This document shows, in pieces, positions 28,773-39,683 of a stretch of DNA of 64,000 nucleotides. How positions within the stretch are numbered: position 1 is the first letter of the stretch; each line of letters begins with the position of its first letter. The notes beneath the pieces were generated by a model, which saw only the letters and a list, made by a program, of their open reading frames with translations, did no database searches and had not been told where the DNA came from. The DNA comes from Thiotrichales bacterium 19S3-11 (GTDB taxonomy: Bacteria; Pseudomonadota; Gammaproteobacteria; Francisellales; Francisellaceae). Location: the NCBI GenBank assembly GCA_021713295.1, contig JAKJJU010000004.1, positions 1 to 64,000 on the forward strand, in the 5' to 3' direction. The position numbers and the translations under genes were made by a program.

Positions 28773-29795
28773 TTAATCAGCTTTGGAGTTACCTAATTTA
28801 AACATGTGGCAGATAATTAAGCCGATAATAATTCCTAAAACAACATTTAAAAATCGAGCAATAATAATATGAATATCTACTTCATTAAGGCCTGCTAGAA
28901 TCATAATAGTCATGGCAATTGCCATGGTATTTCCTGTATGCGATAGTGCATTGGCATTAACTATGATTAATGCACAAATAATATAACCAATCAACAAAAT
29001 AATAATTGATAATAATGGTATGTATTGTGTCAATAAGACTGCCAGTAATGCGATTACAGCAGCGCCAATGTGAGCAAATAGTCGTAATTTAGCTTTTTTA
29101 TACACGCCAAAAGCGGTCTCTTCAATAATAAAGTAACAAGTAACTGCAGCCCAGAATCCGCCAGCATATTGTAAAACCAGCCAAGGGAAAAAAGTGATCG
29201 TTACTGAAAGTGCTAATAGGATGGCGCTGATTAGATTTGTTTGAATCTTTGGTTTGTTATAAAGCGTTTTGATGCTTGTGAGGATGTCATTGGTTAAATG
29301 TGTAGTTTGGGCATTTTTATCAAAAGGTTTTATTAGAAGGTTTACGATGAATAAAACAATAATGCCAAGTAAAACAAAAGATGCTCTACTGATAACAACG
29401 TCAAGATAATTACCAGCCCCTTGTGCTGAGGCTACGATAATAATAGCAGATAGACCAATAATGATACCGGCATAATTAAAACTATTTTTTTGTAAAATAA
29501 TAAGACCTGCAAATAATGAAATGAAAAAAAGCCCTATTGTTACTACATAAAGATTATCTTGAGCAATTACTAATAGGATATAAGCAAGTATGCCTCCAAT
29601 GATTGTACCAATAATTCGCATGATAGCTTTGATGTAGATATGCTGTGTGTTAGGGCGAATAACAGCAGCAAGACTAATCATTGCCCAATAACCATCCTGC
29701 CATTGAAAAATTTGAATTAGTGTATAGATAATAACTGCAGCGATAATAAACTTGATGCTGGTTAGTGCTGATTGTGGGTAGTTTATGGATGGCAT
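28773..29795 (-). CDS. FUSC-family inner-membrane protein
   Basis: This 340-residue integral membrane protein has two repeats of hydrophobic helices. The first repeat opens with WQDGYWAMISLAAVIRPNTQ and the second with YAGGFWAAVTCYFIIEETAF, the repeated aromatic-Ala pattern of the fusaric acid resistance/aromatic exporter (FUSC, YccS-like) family. It is shorter than the full AaeB/YccS proteins (about 650-720) and lacks their large soluble domain. The likely role is export of aromatic or other small acids, but the substrate is unknown. No membrane fusion partner gene is adjacent. Confidence 0.75.
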   Translation of the reverse strand: MPSINYPQSALTSIKFIIAAVIIYTLIQIFQWQDGYWAMISLAAVIRPNTQHIYIKAIMRIIGTIIGGILAYILLVIAQDNLYVVTIGLFFISLFAGLIILQKNSFNYAGIIIGLSAIIIVASAQGAGNYLDVVISRASFVLLGIIVLFIVNLLIKPFDKNAQTTHLTNDILTSIKTLYNKPKIQTNLISAILLALSVTITFFPWLVLQYAGGFWAAVTCYFIIEETAFGVYKKAKLRLFAHIGAAVIALLAVLLTQYIPLLSIIILLIGYIICALIIVNANALSHTGNTMAIAMTIMILAGLNEVDIHIIIARFLNVVLGIIIGLIICHMFKLGNSKAD

Positions 29796-30045
29796 GGTAT
29801 TTTTTATCGTTGGTTTTTACTGTCTGATTATAGTTAGTTAAACTACATTAGCAAACTTTTATAGCGTCATGAGTCTATCGATTGATCATTGCTGAAAGCG
29901 CTTAGATTAAAAACTTAAGTGACAAATGTATCAAAAAAACGTATGCTGTGTGTTTTGTAAGCGTTAAATGCTTTTGCATCATTGTTGATACGAGTTAGTA
30001 AAGATGCAAAACGATTTAATTTTTAATGAATACGAAGGAAATCTA

Positions 30046-31248
30046 ATGCTCATATTCTCAAAGCTATTTCACTTTATCATAGGTTTAATTGTTTTATTTC
30101 TTATCCTGTATATAACCAGTATGAACAGAAAGTACGTTAAAACAAGAATTCGATATATAATTCAGTTGATTATAATTGAGATACTATTGGCTTATATACT
30201 TTTGGCATCTACTGTGGGTAAAGATATTATTGGTGTGGTATCTGGTGGCTTTGATCATTTAATGGCTTATGCACATGAAGGGACTTTATTTGTATTTGGT
30301 TCGTTAACTGAGAATAACTTTACGTTTTTCTTTAATGTATTAATGCCGATTGTTTTAGTTTCAGCTTTAATTGGAATCTTGCAGTATTTTAAAATTCTAC
30401 CATTGGTTATTCGTTGTGTTGGTTGGTTGTTATCTAAAGTTAATGGTATGGGTAAGCTTGAGTCATTTAATGCTGTTAGCTCTTTAACATTAGGCCAGAG
30501 CGAAAATTTTATTGCTTATAAAGATATTTTAGCTCAAGTATCACCAAGAAGAATGTATACAATGGCTGCTACGGCTATGTCAACGGTATCTTTGGGTATT
30601 GTTGGAGCTTATATGCAACTGATAGATCCTCGATATATTATTACAGCACTAATACTAAATATGATTAGTACGTTTGTTGTTTTGCATGTGCTAAATCCCT
30701 ACGATCATACGGAGGAGTTGGACTTTGAAGCAATGGCTCAGCATGGATATAAAAAACAGACATTTTTTGAAATGTTAAGTGACTATATCTTAGCTGGTTT
30801 TAAAATTGCAATCATCGTTGGTGCCATGATGATTGGTTTTATTGCGCTAATTGCAATGATTAACCAGATATTTTTAGCAATTTTTCATATCAGTTTTCAG
30901 GATATTTTGGGCTATATTTTTTATCCATTTGCTTGGCTTATGGGGGTCTCAGATGGACAAGCATTAAAAGCTGGCAGTATTATGGCAACAAAGCTTGTGT
31001 CGAATGAATTTGTGGCTATGACTTATCTGAAAGATCATTTAAGTCAGTTCTCTGAGCATAGTTTGGCGATTATTTCTGTATTTTTGGTTTCATTTGCAAA
31101 CTTTAGTTCAATCGGTGTGATTGTTGGAGCAATTCAAGCATTGAATACTGAGAAGTCAAAATTTGTTGCCAAGCATGGGTGGCGGTTAGTTTTTGGCGCA
31201 ACCATGGTTAGTTTCTTATCAGCATTGATTACAGGCTTGGTTATTTGA
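30046..31248 (+). CDS. nupC: concentrative nucleoside transporter NupC
   Basis: This 400-residue CNT-family symporter takes up nucleosides across the inner membrane. The ATG at 30046 has AAGGA upstream and gives exactly the 400-residue length of E. coli NupC; the N-terminus (RYIIQLIIIEILLAYILLAS) aligns with it. Core marks are FNAVSSLTLGQSENFIAYKD and the C-terminal SFANFSSIGVIVGAIQAL. It is followed 98 bases later by a secreted nucleotide phosphodiesterase, which could feed it. Confidence 0.93.
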   Translation: MLIFSKLFHFIIGLIVLFLILYITSMNRKYVKTRIRYIIQLIIIEILLAYILLASTVGKDIIGVVSGGFDHLMAYAHEGTLFVFGSLTENNFTFFFNVLMPIVLVSALIGILQYFKILPLVIRCVGWLLSKVNGMGKLESFNAVSSLTLGQSENFIAYKDILAQVSPRRMYTMAATAMSTVSLGIVGAYMQLIDPRYIITALILNMISTFVVLHVLNPYDHTEELDFEAMAQHGYKKQTFFEMLSDYILAGFKIAIIVGAMMIGFIALIAMINQIFLAIFHISFQDILGYIFYPFAWLMGVSDGQALKAGSIMATKLVSNEFVAMTYLKDHLSQFSEHSLAIISVFLVSFANFSSIGVIVGAIQALNTEKSKFVAKHGWRLVFGATMVSFLSALITGLVI

Positions 31249-31346
31249 AACTTAGGTGACACAGGGATAGTGAATTTGTCATAAAAGAGTAATATTTGTT
31301 TGTTAGAATATAGTGCTGAAATGATTAAATAAAAAGGATGTATGTA

Positions 31347-33359
31347 ATGAGGTGTAAACTTTACTTAAGGATATTAGTGTGTATTTGTATCGCTCTTGTA
31401 AGTTTAAATAAAATTGTCTATTCAAGTTCAGTGAAGCCAAATGTAATTATTTTTGTTTGGGATGGGTTAAGGCCTGATGCAGTTAGTCTGCAAACAACAC
31501 CAAATTTATATCATTTGGCTAAAAAAGGCGTTTGGTTTAAAGATAATCATTCAAGTTATCCAACGTTTACGATGATGAATGCTTCTACTTTTGCAACAGG
31601 GGATTTTGCTGGAAAAACAGGTTTTTTTGGCAATACCTTATGGCAGCCGACAGCAAAAGGTAATGATGCTTTTGGGAAAGAGGTTGATTTTAGGCAGCCA
31701 GTATTTACCGAAGACTATCAGATTTTAACAGATTTAAATCAAGATAAGCCATTGGTAGAGGTTGAGACATTATTCCAATTAGCTCACCAAAAGGGTTTAT
31801 CTACAGCGACAGTTGGTAAATCAGGCCCAGCATTTTTTCAAGATTATAAAAAACAAGGCACTATTTTTGATGAAAACGTTGTTTATCCTAAGGCAATGGT
31901 TTTAAAATTATTCGAAGAAGGTTATCCATTGCCGCATAATATCCTTTATGCTTACCCTGATCTGAAGCTGAGCCAAGCGCCTATTGCTCCAAGTATCTCT
32001 AATGGGGTTAAAGTATTAGCTGATGGTGTTACGAGTAATCCTAGTTTGGCAATGCAGTCACCATATAATCAGGATAATACCTATTTAATGAATAGTTACT
32101 TATTTAAAATTCTGCCTTATGCTACGCCGAGATTAAGTGTTATTTGGCTAAGAAATCCTGATACCACAGAGCATAATTATGGTGTTGGTGGTAGGGTTTA
32201 TTTTAGTGCCTTAGCTAATCAAGATCAATTATTAGGAAAATTAATTAAAACATTAAAGCAAAACGGTTCTTGGGCGCATACAAATTTAATTATTGTCTCT
32301 GATCATGCGCACAGTAATGTTTCAGGGCCGCTCGATGAATTTCCATTAAGGAATATTAATCAAGAAACTAATACGATTGGTAAAATTGATGCGAATAATG
32401 GCTTTTCAGTTTCTGGTGACTTTCGTCCAGCTGATTTGCTTAGCAGAGCTGGTTTTAAAGCTTATGATGGCGCAGGTTGTGAATACGACCCAATTTTAAG
32501 TGGGGTAAAAGGTAATGGGCAAGGTGTCTATAGGGTTAAAGTAGATACGAAAGGCATAATTTGTGATGGAGATATTAAAGTCGTTGATAATAATGGCCAT
32601 CGAGCAAATAAGATAGCAAGAAAATATACAACACCTGCTTACTATGTTCCTAAAGTAATACCAGATGATGCGGTTATTGTTGCAGCAAATGGTGGTAGTA
32701 GCTATTTTTATGTGCCAAGCCATAATAAGGCGTTGGTTAAAAAGTTAGTGCGTTTTATGCAGTCGCGAGAAGAGTTTGGTGCTATTTTTATCAGTCAGCG
32801 TTATGGTGATATAGCAGGCACGTTACCTTTAACACTTGTAAAGCTTGAAAACAGCAACCATAGAAGTCCAGATATTATCGTAGGCAATAGCTTTGATGCA
32901 ACTGCAAAAGTACAAGGCTATAATGGCACAGAATTTAATAGTGGCGGTACATCGCGTGGTATGCATGGTTCTTTTAGCCCTGTGGATGTTCACAATACAT
33001 TAATTGCTTATGGTCCAAGTTTTAAGTCTCATTTTATAGATACGCTACCCAGTGGAAATGTCGATGTAGTGCCGACAGTAGCCTATTTGTTAGGACTTAA
33101 TTCAGTCAATACAGATGGGCGAGTATTATTAGAAAGCTTAAAAAATGGTAAAGATATTGCCAGTTATAGGGTAATATTTAAACGCTACCAACCAAAGCGT
33201 GTAGCAAAAGATTTAACCTTTTATAAAGCAACAAATCCAGATAATGTAGATAGGGTTAAGTCTAAATCTAAGTATACTATTTATTTAGATACAAAGGCCC
33301 TGACGCAAAACCATCAAAGTTACATTTATTTTGATCAGGCAAATGCCATAAGATATTAA
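31347..33359 (+). CDS. secreted nucleotide pyrophosphatase/phosphodiesterase-like protein
   Basis: The protein is 670 residues from the ATG at 31347 (AAGGA eight bases upstream; an in-frame ATG at 31338 is less likely). It has a signal peptide of about 28 residues. It belongs to the alkaline phosphatase superfamily, NPP type: metal ligand D39 in VWDGLRPD, nucleophile T75 in SSYPTFTMMNASTFATG, the DxxxH pair in NPDTTEHNYGVGG, SDHAH and the late GMHGSF histidine. It should hydrolyse phosphodiester or pyrophosphate bonds of nucleotides in the periplasm. The length is greater than simple NPPs (about 400-450), with a large insert between residues 310 and 480. Its placement after nupC supports nucleotide scavenging. 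Confidence 0.8.
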   Translation: MRCKLYLRILVCICIALVSLNKIVYSSSVKPNVIIFVWDGLRPDAVSLQTTPNLYHLAKKGVWFKDNHSSYPTFTMMNASTFATGDFAGKTGFFGNTLWQPTAKGNDAFGKEVDFRQPVFTEDYQILTDLNQDKPLVEVETLFQLAHQKGLSTATVGKSGPAFFQDYKKQGTIFDENVVYPKAMVLKLFEEGYPLPHNILYAYPDLKLSQAPIAPSISNGVKVLADGVTSNPSLAMQSPYNQDNTYLMNSYLFKILPYATPRLSVIWLRNPDTTEHNYGVGGRVYFSALANQDQLLGKLIKTLKQNGSWAHTNLIIVSDHAHSNVSGPLDEFPLRNINQETNTIGKIDANNGFSVSGDFRPADLLSRAGFKAYDGAGCEYDPILSGVKGNGQGVYRVKVDTKGIICDGDIKVVDNNGHRANKIARKYTTPAYYVPKVIPDDAVIVAANGGSSYFYVPSHNKALVKKLVRFMQSREEFGAIFISQRYGDIAGTLPLTLVKLENSNHRSPDIIVGNSFDATAKVQGYNGTEFNSGGTSRGMHGSFSPVDVHNTLIAYGPSFKSHFIDTLPSGNVDVVPTVAYLLGLNSVNTDGRVLLESLKNGKDIASYRVIFKRYQPKRVAKDLTFYKATNPDNVDRVKSKSKYTIYLDTKALTQNHQSYIYFDQANAIRY

Positions 33360-33381
33360 TTAAATAATTTTACAACTGGGG

Positions 33382-33411
33382 TTGATCTTTTGGCTTATTT
33401 TCGTGTATAAT
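33382..33411 (+). promoter_or_regulatory. str operon promoter
   Basis: TTGATC (33382-33387) and a perfect TATAAT (33406-33411) are separated by 18 bases, followed by a leader of about 95 bases before rpsL. The leader holds three ATAAGTT copies near 33427-33461. Confidence 0.65.
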
Positions 33412-33514
33412 TCGGCGTCATTTTATAAGTTATAAGTTGTCCATCACAAGCGATAAGTTGAGTCAATTTGTAAATTAAGATGTTGAATAATAGTAAACAA
33501 AAATGGAGTCATCA

Positions 33515-33889
33515 ATGGCAACAATTAATCAGCTAGTGCGCAAGCCGCGCCAGCAAAAAACATCTAAGTCAAAAGTGCCGGCATTAAAAGCATGCCCACA
33601 AAGACGTGGTGTTTGTACTCGTGTTTATACCACCACCCCTAAGAAACCTAACTCAGCATTAAGAAAAGTTGCGCGTGTGCGTTTAACAAGTGGGTTTGAA
33701 GTTAGTAGTTATATCGGTGGTGAGGGGCATAACCTTCAAGAGCACTCCGTCGTGTTAATTCGCGGTGGTCGTGTTAAGGACCTTCCTGGTGTTCGTTATC
33801 ACACAGTCCGTGGTAGTTTAGATACATCCGGTGTCAGTGATCGTAAAAAAGGCCGTTCTAAGTACGGTACTAAGCGTCCTAAGTCTTAA
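33515..33889 (+). CDS. rpsL: 30S ribosomal protein S12
   Basis: This 124-residue decoding-centre protein has the conserved loops [15 protein letters not shown] and [15 protein letters not shown]. The lysines at the streptomycin-resistance positions (K42 and K87 region) are wild type, so the strain is predicted streptomycin-sensitive at this site, and the Asp after the second Lys is the residue methylthiolated by RimO. The ATG at 33515 (MATINQ) is the true start, with TGGAG upstream. It is the first gene of the str-S10-spc-alpha supercluster. Confidence 0.98.
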   Translation: MATINQLVRKPRQQKTSKSKVPALKACPQRRGVCTRVYTTTPKKPNSALRKVARVRLTSGFEVSSYIGGEGHNLQEHSVVLIRGGRVKDLPGVRYHTVRGSLDTSGVSDRKKGRSKYGTKRPKS

Positions 33890-33914
33890 GTTTAAATTGA
33901 TTTATAGAAGGTAA

Positions 33915-34391
<477 letters not shown>

Positions 34392-34426
34392 TGGTTTAAC
34401 AAGTACAGATTAAAGAGGAATTAACC

Positions 34427-36523
34427 ATGGCACGTAAAACGCCAATTCGCAAGTATCGTAATATCGGTATTTGTGCGCATGTGGATGCAGGTAAAACCAC
34501 TACGACTGAGCGTGTTCTTTTTTATACAGGTGTTACTCATAAGATTGGTGAAGTTCATGAGGGTGCAGCTGTTATGGATTGGATGGAGCAAGAGCAGGAG
34601 CGTGGTATTACCATTACTTCTGCTGCTACCACCGTATTTTGGAAAGGCATGGATCGTCAATTTGATGAGCATCGGATTAATATTATTGATACTCCAGGGC
34701 ACGTTGACTTTACTATTGAAGTAGAGCGTTCGCTGCGTGTATTAGATGGCGCGGTTGTCGTTTTCTGTGGGTCATCTGGTGTTGAGCCGCAAAGTGAAAC
34801 AGTTTGGCGTCAAGCAAATAAATATGGCGTACCTCGTATTGTTTTCGTTAATAAAATGGATCGTGCGGGTGCTGATTTTGAACGCGTCGTTGGGCAGATT
34901 CGTGAGCGTTTAAAAGCGCGCGTTGTGCCAATGCAGCTTAATATCGGTACAGAAGATGAATTTAAAGGTGTTATTGACTTAATTCGTATGAAGGCCATAT
35001 ATTGGAATGAAGAAGATAAAGGTCTTACTTATGACTTAAGAGATATTCCAGATGAGCTTTTAGGTCGGGCTGAAGAGTTGCGTGAGTATATGATTGAATC
35101 AGCTGCTGAAGCCAACGAAGAGTTAATGGAAAAGTATTTAGAAGAAGGCGAGCTGACAATTGAAGAAATTAAAGCTGGTCTGCGTCAGCAAGTATTGGCA
35201 AATGAAGCGGTACTTGCTTTTTGCGGTAGCGCCTTTAAGAATAAAGGCGTTCAAGCTGTTCTTGATGGTGTTGTTGAGTATTTGCCTGCACCTGATGAGG
35301 TCCCTGCAATTAAAGGTGAGCTTGAAAATGGTGAGATTGAAGAGCGTCCATCGTCTGATGAAGTGCCATTTTCTGCATTAGCATTTAAAATTGCCAACGA
35401 TCCATTTGTTGGTAATTTAACTTTTGTGCGTGTTTATTCTGGTGTGTTGAGCTCCGGTGATTCTGTTTATAACCCAGTTAAGGGTAAAAAAGAACGTATT
35501 GGCCGTTTGGTTCAGATGCATGCTAAATCGCGTGAAGAAATTAAAGAAGTTTGTGCGGGTGATATTGCTGCTTGTATCGGCCTTAAACAAGTTACAACAG
35601 GTGATACCTTGTGTGACTTAAATAAACATATTACGTTAGAGCGTATGGAATTTCCAGAGCCGGTAATCTCAGTTGCAGTTGAACCAAAAAGTAAGCCTGA
35701 TCAAGAGAAAATGTCTTTAGCATTAGGTCGATTAGCTGCTGAAGATCCGTCATTTAGAGTGCAAACAGACGAAGAATCAGGTCAAACGATTATCTCAGGT
35801 ATGGGTGAGCTTCACTTGGAGATTCTTGTTGATCGTATGCGACGTGAATTTAATGTTGAAGCAAATGTGGGTAATCCTCAAGTTGCTTACCGTGAAACGA
35901 TTCGTTCTTCTGTTGAAGAGGAAGGTAAATTTGTTCGTCAATCTGGTGGTCGTGGTCAATATGGGCATGTCTGGCTTAAAATTGAGCCTCGTGCACTAGG
36001 TGAAGGTTATGAATTTATCAATAAAATTGTTGGTGGTGTTGTTCCAAAGGAATATATTCCAGCAGTTGATAAAGGTATCCAAGAGCAGATGCAAAATGGT
36101 GTTGTAGCGGGATATCCTGTAATTGATGTTCAAGTAACGTTATATGATGGTTCATATCATGATGTTGATTCATCAGAGATGGCATTTAAAATTGCAGGTT
36201 CTATGGGCTTTAAATCGGGTGCGTTAAAAGCGTCTCCTGTTTTATTAGAGCCAGTGATGAAAGTTGAAGTGGTAACGCCTGAAGATTATATGGGTGATGT
36301 TATCGGAGACTTAAATCGCCGTCGTGGTATTATTCAAGGTATGGATGATAATCCAGCTGGTAAAGTTGTTCAAGCAGAAGTGCCGTTAGCAGAAATGTTT
36401 GGCTATGTAACTCATTTGCGCTCTTTAAGTCAAGGGCGCGCTTCATCTTCGATGGAGTTTGAGAAATATGCAGAAGTGCCAGATAATATCGCGCAAGAAG
36501 TTATTAAGAAACGCAACGCATAA
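34427..36523 (+). CDS. fusA: elongation factor G
   Basis: This 698-residue translocase moves tRNA and mRNA through the ribosome using GTP. G-domain motifs are [17 protein letters not shown] and NKMDRAGAD; domains II to V follow (for example [11 protein letters not shown] in domain IV and [15 protein letters not shown] in domain V). In many gammaproteobacteria tuf follows fusA, but here rpsJ follows after 12 bases, so EF-Tu must be encoded elsewhere. Confidence 0.98.
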   Translation: MARKTPIRKYRNIGICAHVDAGKTTTTERVLFYTGVTHKIGEVHEGAAVMDWMEQEQERGITITSAATTVFWKGMDRQFDEHRINIIDTPGHVDFTIEVERSLRVLDGAVVVFCGSSGVEPQSETVWRQANKYGVPRIVFVNKMDRAGADFERVVGQIRERLKARVVPMQLNIGTEDEFKGVIDLIRMKAIYWNEEDKGLTYDLRDIPDELLGRAEELREYMIESAAEANEELMEKYLEEGELTIEEIKAGLRQQVLANEAVLAFCGSAFKNKGVQAVLDGVVEYLPAPDEVPAIKGELENGEIEERPSSDEVPFSALAFKIANDPFVGNLTFVRVYSGVLSSGDSVYNPVKGKKERIGRLVQMHAKSREEIKEVCAGDIAACIGLKQVTTGDTLCDLNKHITLERMEFPEPVISVAVEPKSKPDQEKMSLALGRLAAEDPSFRVQTDEESGQTIISGMGELHLEILVDRMRREFNVEANVGNPQVAYRETIRSSVEEEGKFVRQSGGRGQYGHVWLKIEPRALGEGYEFINKIVGGVVPKEYIPAVDKGIQEQMQNGVVAGYPVIDVQVTLYDGSYHDVDSSEMAFKIAGSMGFKSGALKASPVLLEPVMKVEVVTPEDYMGDVIGDLNRRRGIIQGMDDNPAGKVVQAEVPLAEMFGYVTHLRSLSQGRASSSMEFEKYAEVPDNIAQEVIKKRNA

Positions 36524-36535
36524 GGTAATAAGAGA

Positions 36536-36856
36536 ATGGCGAAATTAAATAATCAAAAAATTAGAATCCGCCTGAAGTCATTCGACCATGGTTTGATCGA
36601 TGCTTCAACTAAAGAAATTGTTGAGACAGCAAAAAGAACGGGTGCGCATGTGCGTGGTCCGATCCCTTTGCCAACTCGCAAAGAACGTTTTACTGTTTTG
36701 GTTTCACCTCACGTTGATAAAGATGCTCGTGATCAATATGAAATTAGAACGCATAAGCGTTTGTTAGACATAGTCGACCCAACTGATAAAACAGTGGATG
36801 CATTAATGAAGTTAGATTTAGCTGCAGGCGTTGATGTGCAAATTAGCGTTAGCTAA
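36536..36856 (+). CDS. rpsJ: 30S ribosomal protein S10
   Basis: This 106-residue head protein of the 30S subunit is also the NusE partner of NusB in antitermination. Marks are [17 protein letters not shown], then [15 protein letters not shown] and [13 protein letters not shown]. It is joined to fusA (12 bases) and not to rplC, from which it is separated by 103 bases holding a promoter-like sequence and a perfect inverted repeat. It is three residues longer at the N-terminus than E. coli S10. Confidence 0.98.
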   Translation: MAKLNNQKIRIRLKSFDHGLIDASTKEIVETAKRTGAHVRGPIPLPTRKERFTVLVSPHVDKDARDQYEIRTHKRLLDIVDPTDKTVDALMKLDLAAGVDVQISVS

Positions 36857-36874
36857 GCGTACTTTACGATATGC

Positions 36875-36903
36875 TTGACTATTGTTTATGAATGGTGTTA
36901 AAT
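36875..36903 (+). promoter_or_regulatory. candidate promoter before rplC
   Basis: TTGACT (36875-36880) and TTAAAT (36898-36903) are separated by exactly 17 bases. It lies in the rpsJ-rplC gap and could drive the S10 operon from rplC onward independently of the str promoter. Confidence 0.5.
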
Positions 36904-36904
36904 G

Positions 36905-36932
36905 GCGCATCGATCAATCGTAATCGATGCGT
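36905..36932 (+). promoter_or_regulatory. strong hairpin in the rplC leader
   Basis: CGCATCGAT (36906-36914) pairs perfectly with ATCGATGCG (36923-36931) across an 8-base loop, with a flanking G-U pair. There is no T-run after it, so it is not a simple terminator. It lies 28 bases before the rplC start and could be a ribosomal-protein binding site, an operator or an attenuator part. Confidence 0.5.
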
Positions 36933-36959
36933 AATTATATAAAAATAGAGGAAACAGCT

Positions 36960-37607
36960 ATGGCATTAGGTCTAGTAGGTCGCAAATGCGGCATGACGCG
37001 TGTTTTCGATGAAGATGGTGCGACAACACCGGTGAGTGTGATTCAAGTCGAGCCTAACATTGTCACGCAAATAAAGACAGCTGAAACGGATGGGTATGCG
37101 GCTATCCAGGTAACAACGGGTACCAAAAAACGTTCGCGTCTGACTAAAGCTGCATCTGGTCACTTTGCAAAAGCTAAAGCAGAGCCAGGTCGTGGTTTAT
37201 GGGAATTTCGTGTAGAAACAGCTGATGATATATCTGAAATTGAAGTTGGTCACCAAATGGACGCAAGTTTATTTGAAGTAGGTCAAATGGTTGATGTTGT
37301 TGGTATATCAAAAGGTAAAGGTTTTCAGGGTCCTGTAAAACGTCATAATTTTAGAACTCAAGATGCAACGCATGGTAATTCATTATCACATCGTGCTCAT
37401 GGTTCTACAGGTCAAAACCAAACACCAGGTCGTACATTTAAAAATAAAAAAATGGCAGGCCAAATGGGTAATGTTCGCCAGACTGTTCAGAATCTTGAAG
37501 TCGTTCGAGTTGACGCTGAAATGGGTGTTATCCTTATCAAAGGTGGTATTCCGGGGCATCAGAATGCTGATGTCGTTATCAAGCCAGCAGTTAAAGCAGC
37601 TAAATAA
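36960..37607 (+). CDS. rplC: 50S ribosomal protein L3
   Basis: This 215-residue early-assembly 23S rRNA binder reaches the peptidyl-transferase centre. The start is the ATG at 36960 (GAGGA upstream; [16 protein letters not shown]). The loop [20 protein letters not shown] contains the Gln normally methylated by PrmB. It is the first gene after the regulatory-looking gap. Confidence 0.98.
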   Translation: MALGLVGRKCGMTRVFDEDGATTPVSVIQVEPNIVTQIKTAETDGYAAIQVTTGTKKRSRLTKAASGHFAKAKAEPGRGLWEFRVETADDISEIEVGHQMDASLFEVGQMVDVVGISKGKGFQGPVKRHNFRTQDATHGNSLSHRAHGSTGQNQTPGRTFKNKKMAGQMGNVRQTVQNLEVVRVDAEMGVILIKGGIPGHQNADVVIKPAVKAAK

Positions 37608-37621
37608 AAGGGAGTAAGAAC

Positions 37622-38245
37622 GTGGAATTGCAAATTAAAGCATTAGATACCGGTTCAGAGTCTCCATTGGCTGTTTCTGATGTGGTATTTGGTAAAGAAT
37701 TTAATGAAGCTTTAGTGCATCAGGTTGTTGTTGCTTATATGGCAGGAGCAAGAGCTGGGACTAAAGCACAAAAAACTCGCTCTGAAGTCCGTGGCGGCGG
37801 TAAGAAGCCATGGAAACAAAAGGGGACTGGTCGTGCTCGTGCTGGAACAATTCGTAGCCCGATTTGGCGATCAGGTGGTGTGACTTTTGCTGCTAAACCA
37901 AGAAATTATGAGCAAAAGGTAAATCGTAAAATGTATCGTGGTGCAATTCAGTCTATTTTATCTGAATTAGTACGCCAAGAACGTTTAACGGTTGTAAATA
38001 GTTTTGATGTTGAGGCGCCAAAGACAAAAATGCTTCATGCGAAATTAAAAGAAGCTAATTTAAATGATGTGCTGATTGTTGTTGGTGAACATCAATTAAG
38101 TGAAAATTTATATCTTGCTTCTCGTAATCTGAAAAATGTGGCAGTTTGTGATTCAGGTATGATTGACCCTGCAAGCCTAATTGTTTTTAAGCAAGTTGTT
38201 TTTACAGAAGCAGCAATTAAAGAGATAGAGGAGCAGTTGTCATGA
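37622..38245 (+). CDS. rplD: 50S ribosomal protein L4
   Basis: This 207-residue 23S rRNA protein has an extended loop lining the exit tunnel ([20 protein letters not shown]). It starts with GTG at 37622 behind GGGAG. In E. coli L4 represses the S10 operon through the leader; the hairpin before rplC is a candidate equivalent. It overlaps rplW by 4 bases. Confidence 0.97.
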   Translation: MELQIKALDTGSESPLAVSDVVFGKEFNEALVHQVVVAYMAGARAGTKAQKTRSEVRGGGKKPWKQKGTGRARAGTIRSPIWRSGGVTFAAKPRNYEQKVNRKMYRGAIQSILSELVRQERLTVVNSFDVEAPKTKMLHAKLKEANLNDVLIVVGEHQLSENLYLASRNLKNVAVCDSGMIDPASLIVFKQVVFTEAAIKEIEEQLS

Positions 38246-38538
38246 ATCAGGAAAGACTATATCAAGTAATTCTTGGCCCTCACGTATCAGATAAAGCATT
38301 CCAGTGTGCAGATGAGAGTCGTCAGATTGTTTTTAAAGTAACAACTGATTCAAATAAGCTTGAAATTAAAAAAGCAGTCGAAAAACTGTTTGAAGTTGAA
38401 GTCGAAGAGGTTAAAACTATAAATGTTAAAGGTAAATCTCGACGCTTTGGTCGTATTTCAGGTCGTACGAAAGATTGGAAAAAAGCCTACGTTAAATTGA
38501 AAGAAGGCTTTGATATTAACTTTATGAATGCTGAATAG
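38242..38538 (+). CDS. rplW: 50S ribosomal protein L23
   Basis: This 98-residue protein at the tunnel exit is the docking site for trigger factor and SRP. Marks are [10 protein letters not shown] and [25 protein letters not shown]-like text (here [15 protein letters not shown]). It overlaps rplD by ATGA. Confidence 0.97.
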   Translation: MNQERLYQVILGPHVSDKAFQCADESRQIVFKVTTDSNKLEIKKAVEKLFEVEVEEVKTINVKGKSRRFGRISGRTKDWKKAYVKLKEGFDINFMNAE

Positions 38539-38553
38539 GTGAGGTTTGAGATT

Positions 38554-39384
38554 ATGGCAATTGTAAAAGCAAAACCAACCTCTGCCGGCCGTCGCTTTGT
38601 TGTTCAGGTTAAAAATTCTGAGCTTCATAAAGGTAAGCCGTTTCGTGGTTTGTTAGCAAAAAAATCTAAAACAGCTGGTCGTAATAATCGCGGCCGCATT
38701 ACTGTTCGTCATCATGGTGGCGGGCATAAACAACATTATCGTATCGTTGATTTTAAACGTAATAAGGTAGATGTCGTAGGTAAAGTTGAGCGTTTGGAAT
38801 ATGATCCTAACCGTAGTGCGCATCTTGCTTTAGTATTATATGCTGACGGTGAACGTAGTTATATTATTGCACCTAAAGGTGTTAAAGCTGGTGATAATAT
38901 CGTTGCTGGTGAGCATGCGCCAATTAGAGCTGGTAATGCATTACCAATTCGTAATATTCCAGTTGGTACGACGATACACTGTATAGAGCTTAAGCCCGGC
39001 AAAGGTGCTCAGGTTGCTCGTAGTGCGGGCACATCAGCACAGTTGGTTGGTAAAGACTCAACGTATGCAATTATTCGCTTGCGTTCAGGCGAAACTCGTA
39101 AAGTGCTCGTTACTTGTCGTGCAGTTATTGGTGAAGTATCTAATTCTGAGCATAGCTTGAAATCATTAGGTAAGGCTGGTGCAAAACGCTGGCTTGGTAT
39201 TCGCCCAACTGTTCGTGGTGTTGCGATGAACCCGGTAGATCACCCTCATGGTGGTGGTGAAGGTAAAACATCGGGAGGACGTCATCCTGTGACGCCTTGG
39301 GGTGTGCCAACTAAAGGGTATAAGACACGCCATAATAAGCGCACAGATAAGCTAATCATGCAGCGTCGTCAACGTCGTAAATAA
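38554..39384 (+). CDS. rplB: 50S ribosomal protein L2
   Basis: This 276-residue protein is needed for subunit joining and peptidyl transfer. The start is the ATG at 38554 ([15 protein letters not shown]); an in-frame upstream ATG at 38539 is spurious. The C-terminal [20 protein letters not shown] contains the conserved His near the active centre. Confidence 0.98.
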   Translation: MAIVKAKPTSAGRRFVVQVKNSELHKGKPFRGLLAKKSKTAGRNNRGRITVRHHGGGHKQHYRIVDFKRNKVDVVGKVERLEYDPNRSAHLALVLYADGERSYIIAPKGVKAGDNIVAGEHAPIRAGNALPIRNIPVGTTIHCIELKPGKGAQVARSAGTSAQLVGKDSTYAIIRLRSGETRKVLVTCRAVIGEVSNSEHSLKSLGKAGAKRWLGIRPTVRGVAMNPVDHPHGGGEGKTSGGRHPVTPWGVPTKGYKTRHNKRTDKLIMQRRQRRK

Positions 39385-39402
39385 CTAAAGAGGTATTAAG
39401 TT

Positions 39403-39678
39403 GTGCCACGTTCATTAAAAAAAGGTCCTTTTATAGACCATCATTTATTGGAAAAAGTGCTTAAAGCGCAAGAAGAAAGCAGCAAAAAGCCGATTAAAAC
39501 TTGGTCGCGTCGTTCGATGGTTGTGCCGGATATGATTGGTTTAACAATTGCTGTACATAATGGTAAACAACATGTTCCTGTTTTTGTAACTGAGAATATG
39601 ATTGGACATAAACTGGGTGAATTTGCGGTTACGCGTAACTATCGTGGTCATGCCGCTGATAAGAAATCTAAGAGGTAA
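39403..39678 (+). CDS. rpsS: 30S ribosomal protein S19
   Basis: This 91-residue head protein pairs with S13 and contacts the A-site finger. It begins with GTG at 39403 ([18 protein letters not shown]). The C-terminal [16 protein letters not shown] is the family mark. Confidence 0.97.
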   Translation: MPRSLKKGPFIDHHLLEKVLKAQEESSKKPIKTWSRRSMVVPDMIGLTIAVHNGKQHVPVFVTENMIGHKLGEFAVTRNYRGHAADKKSKR

Positions 39679-39683
39679 TAGAG

